Source: Planctomycetota bacterium | Lineage (GTDB): Bacteria > Planctomycetota > PLA2 | NCBI GenBank assembly: GCA_021776785.1 | Contig: JAJFFF010000024.1 | Span: forward strand, 84,526 to 148,525 | DNA length: 64,000 nucleotides | Direction: 5' to 3' | Shown here: positions 17,278 through 26,129 of the stretch, in pieces | How positions within the stretch are numbered: position 1 is the stretch's first letter | Layout of the letters: the number at the start of each line of letters is the position of its first letter | Notes under the pieces: generated by a model | The model's database searches: none | What the model was told of the DNA's origin: nothing | What the model saw: the letters and a program-made list of their open reading frames with translations, nothing else | Position numbers and translations under genes: made by a program

Positions 17278-17619
17278 GGGGCCCTCCGTCCGCGTTCTAA
17301 TAATCTAAACAAGACGCGCGGCGATGTACGCGTCGAAGACGCGGAACGGGATCATACTTGGACAAACAGAAGATCCGTTACAAAACAAGTGTTCGTCTCA
17401 CGTTGCCCTACCCAAAGGAATGTGACGCATTGCGAGCGTCTATGTTGCTGCATCGATCACGTCGCAACTACGGATACGTTTGACACAAGAGAGAATGCGC
17501 CCTACGGTCGTAACGGTACGGGATGAGCAGGAACCGACCTGTTCTCGCGCTTTGAGCGCGATCAGAATCAACCGACTTCGTCGGTCGCGATTCGACCCAA
17601 CGCTGCTTAGGAGGCACGC
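17278..17619. other. Intergenic region upstream of the DUF1328 gene
   Basis: No gene is seen in these 340 bp. It holds a perfect hairpin, TCGCGCT at 17545-17551 and AGCGCGA at 17555-17561, and a short CCGACTTCGTCGG hairpin just after. The promoters of the divergent GlsB-like gene and the DUF1328 gene must lie here; I cannot point to firm -35/-10 boxes. Confidence 0.5.
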
Positions 17620-17784
17620 ATGCTCAATTGGACGCTTACATTTCTTATCGTCGCCGTGATCGCTGGTGCGCTCGGCTTTACGGGCATCGCCGGCGCCGCC
17701 GCCGGAATCGCGAAGATCTTGTTCTTCGTCTTCCTCGTCGTGTTCGTGCTTGCCGTCGTCGCCGGCAAGCGCCGCCGCGCGTAG
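17620..17784 (+). CDS. DUF1328 (YtjA-like) small membrane protein
   Basis: A 54-residue gene with a TAGGAGG ribosome site 6 bp before the ATG. Two hydrophobic helices (about 5-23 and 28-48) surround the conserved [20 protein letters not shown] core (ending KRRRA), which is the DUF1328/YtjA family pattern. These are tiny stress-associated inner-membrane proteins. It lies between GlsB-like and SigZ genes, in keeping with a local group of envelope stress proteins. Confidence 0.9.
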   Translation: MLNWTLTFLIVAVIAGALGFTGIAGAAAGIAKILFFVFLVVFVLAVVAGKRRRA

Positions 17785-17808
17785 GCGCGCCTACTGCGAC
17801 CGGACCGC

Positions 17809-18369
17809 TCAACAAATGTCGCAACCGTCTCCGCCTCGCTTCTCGTAGGCGGAGACGGCGCCGGTCCGGTCGCGTTCCATGCGACAGCACGCTTCCAAGA
17901 GGCCGCGCAGCATCGCGCGCCCACGCTGGACACGCGACTTCATTCCCGCTTCGCTGATGCCTGCCTGTTGTGCAGCGGTTCGGTTGGATAGTCCATCTAG
18001 CTCGACAAGCGTTACGGCGGCTCGGTAGGTCGGCGCGAGTTGTTGAACCAGCGGTGTCAAGCACCCCGCGAGGTCCCGGACAGCGGCTTCCGGACAATCG
18101 TCCGCCTCGTGCGCGGACTCGGCGAGAGACGTCACCGCGTCCGATGCGCGTTGCTCGCGCCGGAAGCGATCTGTGATGAGGTTGCGCGCGATCTGGTAGA
18201 GCCAGGCGTCGAGGCGGTCATCGTTTTCGAGCGCCTGGATTCCGCTTGTGATCCGCAAGAACAGCTCCTGCATCACGTCGTCGGCGTCCGCATCGCAGCG
18301 GACGCGCTTGCGTACAAACGGACGCATCCGGTCGGCGATCGCGCTCCAATTCGAATCTCGAGGAAACAT
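17809..18369 (-). CDS. sigZ: ECF sigma factor, SigZ-like
   Basis: A 186-residue sigma-70 family protein. Region 2 is seen in DADDVMQELFLRI and LDAWLYQIARNLITD, and region 4 in LAPTYRAAVTLVELDGLS and GMKSRVQRGRAMLR. The C-terminal tail has CC near residue 163 and ends GDGCDIC, the Cys-bearing tail typical of SigZ-type factors. ATG 18369 was chosen over upstream frames that enter the methyltransferase gene. The gene begins 13 bp after the arsM stop in the same direction, so the two are co-transcribed. No cognate anti-sigma is present; the cysteines could sense metal or thiol state, which is inference. Confidence 0.85.
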   Translation of the reverse strand: MFPRDSNWSAIADRMRPFVRKRVRCDADADDVMQELFLRITSGIQALENDDRLDAWLYQIARNLITDRFRREQRASDAVTSLAESAHEADDCPEAAVRDLAGCLTPLVQQLAPTYRAAVTLVELDGLSNRTAAQQAGISEAGMKSRVQRGRAMLRGLLEACCRMERDRTGAVSAYEKRGGDGCDIC

Positions 18370-18382
18370 CGCGTGAACCACC

Positions 18383-19165
18383 CTAGCAACAACCCGTAGT
18401 GAAGGGGCGAACGGCTTCGATGGACGCGGACGCGACGTATGGCGACAGATCGACGTCGGGACTCCACGAGCGGACGCACGCGTCGCGCTCAGCCTGCACC
18501 GCGACGCGTACTCGCTCAAACCCAAGCGCCCAAAGCATCGACTCGATCTCGCCCGGCGTGACCGCGCCCGCCATACAACTCGGCCACGCATGCGCGTGGT
18601 CCGCCAGCGCGGTCGGAAGGGGCGCGATCGAAACCATGTCCATGACCGCGAGTCGCCCGCCCGGTTTCAGGACGCGTCGCGTCTCTTCGAACACGGCGCG
18701 CTTGTCGATCGCGAGGTTTACAACGCAGTTCGACAACACGACGTCGATTGTTCGATCCGGAACGGGGAGATGCTCGATCTCGCCCAACCGAAACGAGACG
18801 TTTTCGATCCCGGCTTGGTTTTGAATCTCGCGCGCCTTGGTCACCATCTCCGGCGTCATGTCGACCCCAATGACTGTGCCGCGTGGTCCCACGCGATCGG
18901 CAGCGAGAAAACAATCGAAGCCGCCGCCACTACCAAGATCCAAGACGGCCTCTCCCTCGCGCAGCGTCGCAAGTGCAACCGGGTTGCCGCAACCTAGATT
19001 CGTGTTGGCTTGAGCAGGAGCCGCCGCCGCGTCCGCGTCGGTGTACCCCCATTCGTTGGGGTTCGCATGGGAACAGCTCGCCCCGCAACAGCCAACGGCG
19101 CCGCCGGACTCGGCCACGCGACGATAGAAATCGCGAATTTCAAGTTTGTGATCGTGAGTGTGCAT
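18383..19165 (-). CDS. arsM: Arsenite S-adenosylmethionine methyltransferase
   Basis: A 260-residue methyltransferase. ATG 19165 follows a GGAGG at 5-6 bp spacing. SAM-binding motif LDLGSGGGFDCFLAA near 74-88 and NLGCGNPVAL just before are typical of ArsM. Conserved cysteines occur at GCCGASC (about 25-31), LGCGNP (about 58) and in SNCVVNLAI and WPSCMAGA, the set that binds As(III). ArsM methylates arsenite to mono-, di- and trimethyl arsenicals. The protein ends in TTGCC. It heads an operon with sigZ. Confidence 0.93.
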   Translation of the reverse strand: MHTHDHKLEIRDFYRRVAESGGAVGCCGASCSHANPNEWGYTDADAAAAPAQANTNLGCGNPVALATLREGEAVLDLGSGGGFDCFLAADRVGPRGTVIGVDMTPEMVTKAREIQNQAGIENVSFRLGEIEHLPVPDRTIDVVLSNCVVNLAIDKRAVFEETRRVLKPGGRLAVMDMVSIAPLPTALADHAHAWPSCMAGAVTPGEIESMLWALGFERVRVAVQAERDACVRSWSPDVDLSPYVASASIEAVRPFTTGCC

Positions 19166-19300
19166 GTTTGCCTCCAAACAGCAGACGAACGAACCACGAA
19201 ATGGACGCAGCTTTTACTTCCGGGCGGACGGGGCCCATAGAACGGAGTCGGGAAGGGAGTCGAGAACGGGGCTCGGGGAACGGGACAAGTGGGGATGGAC

Positions 19301-19388
19301 GGAGGGGGCGGGATTCGAACCCGCGGTACCCTGTGAAGAGTACGCCGGCTTAGCAAGCCGGTGCATTCGACCACTCTGCCACCCCTCC
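19301..19388 (-). tRNA. tRNA-Ser (GCU anticodon)
   Basis: An 88-nt serine tRNA on the minus strand. The acceptor stem GGAGGGG pairs with CCCCTCC, and the discriminator is G. The D arm contains GGTGGCAGAGTGGTC-type sequence, the anticodon stem is CACCGGC/GCCGGCG-like with loop CTTGCTAA and anticodon GCT, a long variable arm follows, and the T arm is GGGTTCGAATCCC. CCA is not encoded. It reads AGC/AGU codons. Confidence 0.95.
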
Positions 19389-20598
19389 GTCGGGGCGGGT
19401 AGTTTAACCACCGTAAGAGGTTACGCCAGATTGGAAATCCGGATCCGGTAGCGCGGCTTGAGCGGGGCCACGTGAGCGGCCACGGATCGAACTCAACTTT
19501 GCAAAATCTAGTAACCCTCGATGCCCGGAGAGGTGTCGCGGCGCGTCCAGCCCCGGCTCGACCGCATGCCAACGCGGGCGGCGTACGCCAGCACAAGCGC
19601 CCCCTGACGCTGCGCATGAACGGAGTGGATGTCAGCGCTAATCCATGGCTCTTGTTCTTCGTGAAAATTGAGGACATCGATCGGCTGGCGGACGGGCCTT
19701 GGATGATTTTGCCCGAGAGCGTTCTCAGTCGTTTGGCGGCCGAGGAAAACATCCCCGGTCACGATACCCGCGCCGGAGGAGCGACTCTCGAAGAGGACGT
19801 CGCCTGCTCTGAGATTGTCCAAGTCCCATACGTACTTCGAAGAAGAAGGCATGATCTACGCTTTTCGCGTTGTCGCTGGATTCGAGCATGGCTAACAAGG
19901 CACGAAGCACGGGCTCCTCCTTACAGTTCAGATTCGTCACCGCCTCCAGCGCGGGGCGCCGGACTTCCTTGATGTCCGAAGCCAAGGCCGTGGCGAACAA
20001 CGTGCTGGCCGCCGGGTCGCCGATCCAACCCAAGATCTCAATCAGCTCGTCAAACACCCTCAAGGGCCGAGCGGAGTTCACCTCGTCCACCCAAGCACCA
20101 GGAAGACGTGTTGGTCAAAGAGCGGGCGGCCGCGGCCATCTTGTTCTTGCTCAACGGCAAACCCATCGCGGTTCGACAGCTCCGCCGGTCGGAACGAGGC
20201 ATGCTGATCGATGCCGCCCGAGAACGCGTCGTTGGCCGTTGAGAGTGTTGGCCTCACGGACGTTCCCTCCAAATCGCACTCGACCGTGACGGAGTCCCTT
20301 TAGCCGAGCCCGATTACATGGCGCTTCATGGAAGCGCGCCAGAACCGCGCGGGGTCGAAACGGGTCCTGGCAGCGTGCGCGCGATTCCGTATCTCGGCGG
20401 CTTGCATCACCGCTACACGCGCGTCCGATTCGCGGTCGCGACCGTGGCCCTAATCTGTGCGCGCCGCGAGGGATCGAGGCGAAACGGGCATCGGCGCCGT
20501 TTCATTCACGCCGCGCACCCGCTACCCTGAACGGATACGCTCACAATCGCGGTCGACTTGGGTTTTCGGTAGGGACAGGTGGCCACCGGAGCCGTGGC
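19389..20598. other. 1.2-kb decayed accessory region with gene fragments
   Basis: No intact gene is seen. Several protein-like pieces lie in different frames: a minus-strand HEAT-repeat remnant (19860-20090), a minus-strand piece near 19750-19852 with DLDNLRAGDVLFES (the start pattern of permuted papain-like hydrolases, weak), and a + strand piece at 20108-20242 beginning VLVKERAAAAILFLLNG and ending in TGA. A + strand piece near 20276-20450 carries LDRDGVPLAEPDYMALHG. Frames break without a ribosome site or full domain, so these are best read as remnants. No transposase or integrase was recognised. Confidence 0.55.
19860..20090 (-). pseudogene. HEAT-repeat protein remnant
   Basis: About 77 codons of HEAT-like alpha-helical sequence: LIEILGWIGDPAAS, ASDIKEVRRPALEAV and KEEPVLRALLAMLESS. 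The frame then runs into unrelated Arg/Ser-rich sequence, and nothing upstream supplies an N-terminus. An intact HEAT protein gene lies 1.3 kb away in the same direction (21419-22576), so this may be a broken relative, although I see no clear sequence identity. Confidence 0.45.
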
Positions 20599-20823
20599 AT
20601 GAGCGCGACGTTGGAGCAGATCGTTCAGATTCTCGAAACCGAGCTGCACTTAAAGGTTGCGGATGCCGAGACGGATGTTGTGGCCGAAGGGCTGCTCGAC
20701 TCCCTCGCACTCGTCGACCTCATGTTGCAGCTCGAAATGAAAAACTCGTCGCCGCACAGACCGCCGGCTAACGGCTTGTACGATCTGCCGGAGCGTGGTC
20801 ATTTCACGCTGGCAGTCGTGTAG
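20599..20823 (+). pseudogene. Acyl carrier protein-like gene, C-terminal part lost
   Basis: Residues 1-46 are a good ACP/DltC-like start: helix I SATLEQIVQILETE, then VVAEGLLDSLALVDLMLQLE, in which Ser of DSL is the phosphopantetheine site. After LQLE the sequence changes to MKNSSPHRPPANG and ends in TAG, so helix III and the rest of the fold are missing. The last 25 bp overlap the 3' end of the minus-strand gene at 20799. Together this points to a truncated remnant rather than a working carrier, though a very small carrier cannot be excluded. Confidence 0.55.
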
Positions 20824-21422
20824 CGTCCAGGTACGAGGAGCCGCAAGACCCGAGTCCTCTCCGTGGCGTTGAGCGAGTCGCTGAAGCGCTTTTCCATACG
20901 ACTCTTCCAGTCGTCGTCGAGCGCTTGCAGCCGACGTTCCCAGTTATCCAAGTTTGGCACTGCTTCGAGACCTAGTTCGCGCTCCAGCTTCGCACGCGCC
21001 GCGGTGAACGATCGGGCGGAGGAAACCAACAACGCTTGCATTTCCGTGTCGAGCGCACGGAGTTCACGCCGCTCGACGAGTCGATTCAAGGCGTGAAGCA
21101 GCGCATTCGTGCGAGTTCGAACCCGACTCTCGATGTAGAGCGACTCCAGCAACCGCTCCATGTCGCGGTCGGATAGTTTCGCCGCGACGTTGTTTGCGAC
21201 GGCTGTGCGTCGCGAGGCCTCAGGTGCGCGCTTGGAGTGCGGCGAGGCGGCTCGATGTTCATTTTTCGTCCCACTGAACGAGCCTCGAAAAAATGGTCTC
21301 GCCGCGCGCGAAACCGGACCAGCGTCGTTGCGGCTGACTTGGAGGTTAACCAGGAGAATCACTAAGTTGGCTGCCGTCAGAAGCAGCCCCCCGGTCGAGA
21401 GGCGTCGGTTCGTTGAATTCAT
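20799..21422 (-). CDS. Membrane-anchored helical protein of unknown function
   Basis: A 207-residue protein. ATG 21422 overlaps the stop of the upstream HEAT gene (ATGA) and has AAAGGA upstream. One membrane helix at about 10-27 (STGGLLLTAANLVILLVNLQ region), then a polar, Arg/Ser-rich linker, then a long helical C-terminal half with Leu/Arg/Glu heptads (about 95-200) and the motif LEAVPNLDNWERRLQALDDDW near 160-180. I do not recognise the family. It is the third gene of an operon with a HEAT protein and a secreted protein. Confidence 0.7.
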   Translation of the reverse strand: MNSTNRRLSTGGLLLTAANLVILLVNLQVSRNDAGPVSRAARPFFRGSFSGTKNEHRAASPHSKRAPEASRRTAVANNVAAKLSDRDMERLLESLYIESRVRTRTNALLHALNRLVERRELRALDTEMQALLVSSARSFTAARAKLERELGLEAVPNLDNWERRLQALDDDWKSRMEKRFSDSLNATERTRVLRLLVPGRYTTASVK

Positions 21423-22576
21423 CGGCGCGCATCCTTTCGTTTCCAAACGCGTACCCTGACAAGAAACGCATCGCACGTGTGCGGGACTATTAGGTATTCG
21501 AGACTCCAAGAGTGTTCTGCGGACTCCACGTCGGAGAATGTAGAGTTGAATGCCGCGACATGCCGTGCATCGATGACGCTGGCGGCGGGGGCGTTCTGGG
21601 GGCGAAATCGGATCCTGGCATGAAACAACGGTCGCGCCGCGTGCCAGCCGCCGACATACTCAACCAACGTCAGATGCAGCTTGCCCAGAGCGCTAGCGAC
21701 CTCGATATCACCGCCTCGTTTCAGCTTTCCTTTCCATTGCGCAACCGGGTTTCCAAGGCGCGGAGAGGCGTCGAACCGAACGGTTTTTCGATGTCGCTTC
21801 CACCAAGCAGCAATGTCGGCAGCGGGAACAGGTGCATCGAAACTTCCGAAGAACGCCTTCGCCAGTCGTTGTTGGATCGCTCGGCCGACGGTGTCGTACG
21901 CCGGCGTCGAACCGGTATCGGACGGAGACGCCCGGCGATCGCGCATCCGCGCGACCATCAAGTCCGTAATCTCAAGGTCTTGGAATTCGTACGCATCGTG
22001 CACCGCGAAGAAGGCTGCGACGTTTGGATCGCGATCAACGAGGAGTCGCTTTGCAATCGCACGACAAGTGTCGTCGGCGCCTTTAAATATTGAATACACT
22101 TTCGCTAGATGACCGGCGCCGCGTCGTACAACGGGCTCTCGGTGCATTACCAAGTCGGCGAGAATGCGTAGAAACGACGCGTTTAGCGGAAGTTTGGCCA
22201 ACGCTTGAATCGCCAAGTACTGGTCCCGTTTCGAAGACGAGGCGAGTTGGACTCCGATGGTCCAAGGGTCCTCTAGGTGGCCCCTGTGGCGATTCGCAAA
22301 CCGAATCCCTGAGATCGCCTGGCTTAGGCGCCGTTTGTGGTCAGCGGAAAGGCGTCGGAACGTCTTGGTGTGGGACAAGTGTCCCAGCTGCTTTGGCGGA
22401 ATGCAGGCGAGCGCCGTTCCGACCCGCCGGGCGAGTTCCCCATCGACATCGGTATCGAGAAGTTCCGCCGCTCGTTCGACCGCCGCTCGATGTGAAGGCG
22501 TTAGAGTATGCTCATGCGCCCGCACGCATTCCGTTGCGGCCACGATCAGCAGTACGGGCGCGATGAGCCGAGCCAT
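21419..22576 (-). CDS. Secreted HEAT-repeat protein of unknown function
   Basis: A 385-residue protein with a signal peptide (residues 1-20, ending VRA). HEAT/ARM-like helices are seen at about 30-225, for example QYLAIQALAKLPLNAS and VVRRGAGHLAKVYSIF. The C-terminal 120 residues (from about 260) are beta-rich, with EVASALGKLHLTLVEYVGG and ARIRFRPQNA, and end in a YLIVPHTCDAFLVRV segment. It is coupled at both ends: its start overlaps the upstream stop (TAATG) and its stop overlaps the downstream start. Operon position suggests periplasmic work with the other two products. Function unknown. Confidence 0.7.
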   Translation of the reverse strand: MARLIAPVLLIVAATECVRAHEHTLTPSHRAAVERAAELLDTDVDGELARRVGTALACIPPKQLGHLSHTKTFRRLSADHKRRLSQAISGIRFANRHRGHLEDPWTIGVQLASSSKRDQYLAIQALAKLPLNASFLRILADLVMHREPVVRRGAGHLAKVYSIFKGADDTCRAIAKRLLVDRDPNVAAFFAVHDAYEFQDLEITDLMVARMRDRRASPSDTGSTPAYDTVGRAIQQRLAKAFFGSFDAPVPAADIAAWWKRHRKTVRFDASPRLGNPVAQWKGKLKRGGDIEVASALGKLHLTLVEYVGGWHAARPLFHARIRFRPQNAPAASVIDARHVAAFNSTFSDVESAEHSWSLEYLIVPHTCDAFLVRVRVWKRKDARR

Positions 22577-23751
22577 TAGTTTACAACCGCCGCCCCGTCA
22601 CTAGCAGCGCCGTTCACGCCGGTTCCTGCTACCACGTGGTACGTGTTGGTTCCGCCTGCAGGATCCGAGTCACGAAACTCGTAGGTCATCCCGATTGCGA
22701 GCGGGCTGGCGATTTCAGCCACCAGCTCTAGGTCACCGTTGTTTTCGCGATAGAGCACAGCGCCGTCCGCGCCGTCCGTAACTTCGAAATGGACTACGTT
22801 ATCGCCGGTCAACGAATCGTTGGTGGCGGACAATATGTCCACTTCGATGTCGGTCGTGAGACGACTGGTCGGCACATAGATGAGGGCGGTGCGGACCTGC
22901 TCGTATAAGGGAGTCGAAGGATCGAGGATTTGGAACGCCGCGTGTTGGCTGTAGACATCGTCGGACGCCGTATCCGTCACCGATGTCGCGACAGTCCCGA
23001 ATGCGGGAAGCGTACCGGACCACCCGGTGGGATACTGCACGGTCGTGACCTCGGGAATAGCGAACGTACGGCTGTTGGAAACGAAGCTTTCCAACGTGTA
23101 CGTGTAGGTCACGATCCCGTTGCCGTTGTAGGAGACCGAACTGGTGAATCGGTAGGAGGGCTGCGGCGGGACGATCCAGATGATGTCGCCGTTCTCGTCC
23201 TCCGTAATGTCGCCGTTCGCGTCAAGCTGGAGTTGCCCTCCCTCGAACACATCGACGAACGCCGACGGCGGGCCGCCGCCTCCGTTCCAGTCAACCATGC
23301 CTTTTTCCTCAGCGGGAATTCGCGTCACAGCCGCAGCTTGTTTTTTTGCGTAGGTGTGGGAAACAAATGTTCCCGCGCCACCAACGTAGTTGCCGTTCGC
23401 GTAGACCTTGTATTTGCCCCTTCCGTCTGTGGCGTGGCGGTACCAAGGTTCCCTCGCGGCGGCCAGAGCGCCACCGCTGGTTGCGATGACATCGACAAAC
23501 GGTGTCTCGAACACCCCTTTGATCTGCGTGAGTTGGGCTCCGAGCGGCTTTCTCTTGAAAAGCACGACCATCTCATCCTGACCATTGGTCACGGTGTTGT
23601 GTGCGGTCTCATGTCTGGATTTCAACCAAGACTTCAGCGCCCATCCACCATTTTGATTCGACAACGGTCCGCTGGCTTCTGGGTGGCCGCTTGCTATCGT
23701 TCCAACTCCCAGAGATGCAATAAGCGCGAATACAGTACGCCTCTTGAACAT
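22576..23751 (-). CDS. Secreted beta-rich protein with a C-terminal FN3-like domain
   Basis: A 391-residue exported protein. ATG 23751 is preceded by AAGGAG, and residues 1-22 are a signal peptide (FALIASLGVGTIASG). The middle has Gly/Asn-rich beta segments and an acidic DANGDITEDENGDI loop near 170-185 that could bind calcium. The last 85 residues look like a fibronectin-III-type sandwich with VHFEVTDGADGAVLYRE and RDSDPAGGTNTYHVVA. It is the first gene of the three-gene operon running to 20799. No enzyme motif was found. Confidence 0.7.
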   Translation of the reverse strand: MFKRRTVFALIASLGVGTIASGHPEASGPLSNQNGGWALKSWLKSRHETAHNTVTNGQDEMVVLFKRKPLGAQLTQIKGVFETPFVDVIATSGGALAAAREPWYRHATDGRGKYKVYANGNYVGGAGTFVSHTYAKKQAAAVTRIPAEEKGMVDWNGGGGPPSAFVDVFEGGQLQLDANGDITEDENGDIIWIVPPQPSYRFTSSVSYNGNGIVTYTYTLESFVSNSRTFAIPEVTTVQYPTGWSGTLPAFGTVATSVTDTASDDVYSQHAAFQILDPSTPLYEQVRTALIYVPTSRLTTDIEVDILSATNDSLTGDNVVHFEVTDGADGAVLYRENNGDLELVAEIASPLAIGMTYEFRDSDPAGGTNTYHVVAGTGVNGAASDGAAVVN

Positions 23752-24180
23752 GGCGTTCTCCTTCTTCGTTCTACGCGGCGCGTCGCCGCCGGCATCCAAG
23801 CGATGCGGCCGACCACCTCCGTCTCGCATAGGAATTCCGTGTGGCCGTCGAAATCGAACAAAAAAGGCCGCGTTTTTTCTGGAGTGATTGGCGTGTGATC
23901 CAAGTCGTCGGGCATGAACGGGGCGGCAACATGGGACGTAGCCCGAGACGCCCGGCTCGGGGGTACATTGGGGCGGTAACCGCGCTCCGCGCGATGAAAC
24001 GCTGCGTCCCAACTATGGGGCATTGCGCGCGCGATCACGCCCGCCGCTGGTCGTTCGTAGCCTGAGCAGGCCGAGTGCGTCGTTCACTATGGCTCACTCG
24101 TTGGAGTCGAAAGTCACGCGAAACCGACCAGTTGGGCGGCTTGGCACCTAGAGAATCTACCCGTTGGAATCGAAGGATCC
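23752..24180. other. Divergent intergenic region before the nitrogen-respiration operon
   Basis: Contains the promoters of the minus-strand secreted/HEAT operon and of the plus-strand respiratory operon; no gene is seen. A near-perfect direct repeat, CGTTGGAGTCGAAAG at 24099-24113 and CGTTGGAATCGAAGG at 24162-24176 (63 bp apart), lies just upstream of the first respiratory gene. No FNR-type TTGAT-N4-ATCAA box and no GG-N10-GC sigma-54 element were found. Confidence 0.5.
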
Positions 24181-25584
24181 TTGCGCGGCACGTGGCTTGC
24201 GCCGGGCGCCCGCATGCAATGGTTGTGCACTCTCCTAGCGGTCGGACTATTTTCGTCCGTGCTGAGCGCTGAAGATTCCGCTGCGGCTACGTCGTCGCAG
24301 CGCGAGGCCCAGCTGGAGAAGCGCATCGAGCAGCTCGAGCGTACGGCGCTGACCGAGGAGATCGACCAATACCTTCATGGCCAGGGCCCGGAGTCCCACA
24401 AGCTCTTGCTCGGCGGACTTCGGCTTCGCGTCTCCGGCGAGATTCGCGTGCGCCAAGATGTGCGGGACAACGACTACACGCCCGCGGACTCCACAGGAAC
24501 GAGTAGCACCGAGTTTGCGCACATGCGGACGCGTGTGCGGTTCGACATCGATGTCACGAACGACGTTCGCGCGGTCATTCAGTTGCAGGATGTTCGCGTT
24601 CTGGGGAGCGAAGGCTCCACCGTCGCCATCACCGGCGGCGTCGATCTCAAGCGCGGATTCATCAGTTTCGAAGACGTCGGAACCAAAGGCGTCGCCATCG
24701 ATGTCGGGCGTTTCGTTTTGGCGTACGGCGACCAACGACTGGTCGGCAATCTGGAGTGGTTCGATCAGGGGCGCAGCTACGACGGCGTCCGCATGCGGCG
24801 CACGCACGCTTCGTACTGGGTTGATGCGTTCGCGGTCCGCATTCGCGAAACCGTCACGCCCGACGACGACCAGTGGTTGGCCGGGTTGTACGGCGGCGCG
24901 GGTGCTTTCGACGTTTACCTCTTGATTTTCGGGGACAGCCTGCCCGCTGCGGGTGAACTCGCCGCCGGCGATACTCTGTTTGCGACGATCGGTTTCCGCG
25001 TCCACCAAAAACGCGGCGCGTGGGACGGTACCGCCGAACTGGCGGTCCAGGTCGGCGACCACCGCGGCGACGACCTGGAAGCGTTGGCCGTCGCTGTTGT
25101 GGGCGGGTACACGTTCGAGGAATCTTCATGGCGCCCGCGCGTGGGGATCGAAGTATCGTTCGCGAGCGGCGATGACAACCCGACCGACGGCGACCAGGGC
25201 ACGTTCCAAACGCTGTTTCCCACCAACCATCTGCACTATGGGCGCGCGGACTTGGTCGGATGGAGCAACGTGTTGAACGTGAAGTTAGTCGTCAGCGCGC
25301 AGCTCTCCAAAACGATCAAAGGGTTCCTGGAGTATCACCACTTCCGCCTCGCCGACGAAGCCGGGCCATGGGTGAACGCGGGCGGAGCGACGATTCGCAC
25401 CGGCGCTCCGGGCGCGTCGTCCCATCTCGGCGATGAGATCGACGCGTACATGACGTACGCGCCGCGAAACGGCGTGACGATCCTCGCCAAGTACGCCGTG
25501 TTTTTGGCCGGTGACTTCGTTGAGGACACCGGTCCGGCGCATACGACGCAGGTCTTTTACTTACAGGTGCACGTGAAGTTTTGA
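24181..25584 (+). CDS. Outer-membrane beta-barrel (alginate-export-like porin)
   Basis: A 467-residue protein. TTG 24181 is preceded by GAAGGA at 5 bp; ATG 24214 is an alternative, and either gives a signal peptide ending VLSA. A short coiled coil (REAQLEKRIEQLER) is followed by about 400 residues of alternating amphipathic strands, such as GEIRVRQDVRDND, MRTRVRFDIDVT and FISFEDVG. The chain ends in a terminal aromatic strand, VFYLQVHVKF, with C-terminal Phe as in outer-membrane barrels. The pattern is that of the alginate-export/OprO-like group. As first gene of the respiratory operon it may pass nitrate, nitrite or another small substrate; this is inference. Confidence 0.8.
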   Translation: MRGTWLAPGARMQWLCTLLAVGLFSSVLSAEDSAAATSSQREAQLEKRIEQLERTALTEEIDQYLHGQGPESHKLLLGGLRLRVSGEIRVRQDVRDNDYTPADSTGTSSTEFAHMRTRVRFDIDVTNDVRAVIQLQDVRVLGSEGSTVAITGGVDLKRGFISFEDVGTKGVAIDVGRFVLAYGDQRLVGNLEWFDQGRSYDGVRMRRTHASYWVDAFAVRIRETVTPDDDQWLAGLYGGAGAFDVYLLIFGDSLPAAGELAAGDTLFATIGFRVHQKRGAWDGTAELAVQVGDHRGDDLEALAVAVVGGYTFEESSWRPRVGIEVSFASGDDNPTDGDQGTFQTLFPTNHLHYGRADLVGWSNVLNVKLVVSAQLSKTIKGFLEYHHFRLADEAGPWVNAGGATIRTGAPGASSHLGDEIDAYMTYAPRNGVTILAKYAVFLAGDFVEDTGPAHTTQVFYLQVHVKF

Positions 25585-26129
25585 GCGACTCCAACGACCC
25601 GTCTCCTCCCTCGTCAAAGGAGCCGTCGCGGCGCAACGTCTTATCCACCGCCACCACGGTGGCCGTCGGCGCCGGACTTGTCGCGAGCTACGGCACGTTT
25701 TTTGGATTCGCCGGGCGCTACCTCTATCCGGCGCGCGACACAGCCACGGCATGGCTGTATGTCGTGCGGACCATCGAGCTCGAACAAAAGGGTTCGATGA
25801 GTTACCGCACGCCGTCGGGCGCGACGGTTGTGATCGCGGTCCAATCGCCCGGCGAGTACTTAGCACTGAGCAGCGTGTGTCCGCATCTCGGTTGCCAAGT
25901 GCACTGGGAGGCGGCCAAGGATCGCTTTTTTTGCCCCTGCCACAACGGCGTTTTTAACGCCGAAGGGCAGGGCACGGCCGGTCCGCCCAAGGGACAGAGC
26001 CTGCTGCGCTACCCGCTCAGAGTCCAAAACGGGCTCCTCTATATCGAGGTGCCCGTGGAGTCTTTGCAACTCGCGCGGTTGGACAAGCCGGGCCATGACG
26101 GCTGCCTGCATCCACGGGGCACGACGTAA
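25581..26129 (+). CDS. Rieske [2Fe-2S] protein of a cytochrome b complex
   Basis: A 182-residue protein whose TTG start overlaps the upstream stop (TTGA). An N-terminal SRRNVLSTATTVAVGAG signal-anchor with twin Arg (17-18) leads to one membrane helix. Cluster ligands are C100, H102, C105 (CPHLGC) and C118, C120, H121 (CPCHNGVF). The two extra Cys of classical Rieske proteins (the disulfide) coincide with C105 and C120 here. It transfers electrons from quinol at the Qo site of the next gene product to downstream cytochromes. Confidence 0.93.
   Translation: MSDSNDPSPPSSKEPSRRNVLSTATTVAVGAGLVASYGTFFGFAGRYLYPARDTATAWLYVVRTIELEQKGSMSYRTPSGATVVIAVQSPGEYLALSSVCPHLGCQVHWEAAKDRFFCPCHNGVFNAEGQGTAGPPKGQSLLRYPLRVQNGLLYIEVPVESLQLARLDKPGHDGCLHPRGTT

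Noticed and set aside
19301..20823. tRNA-Ser as an integration site for a genomic island
   Set aside because: The decayed stretch is on the 5' side of the tRNA; integrases insert at the 3' end. No integrase and no duplicated tRNA end were seen.
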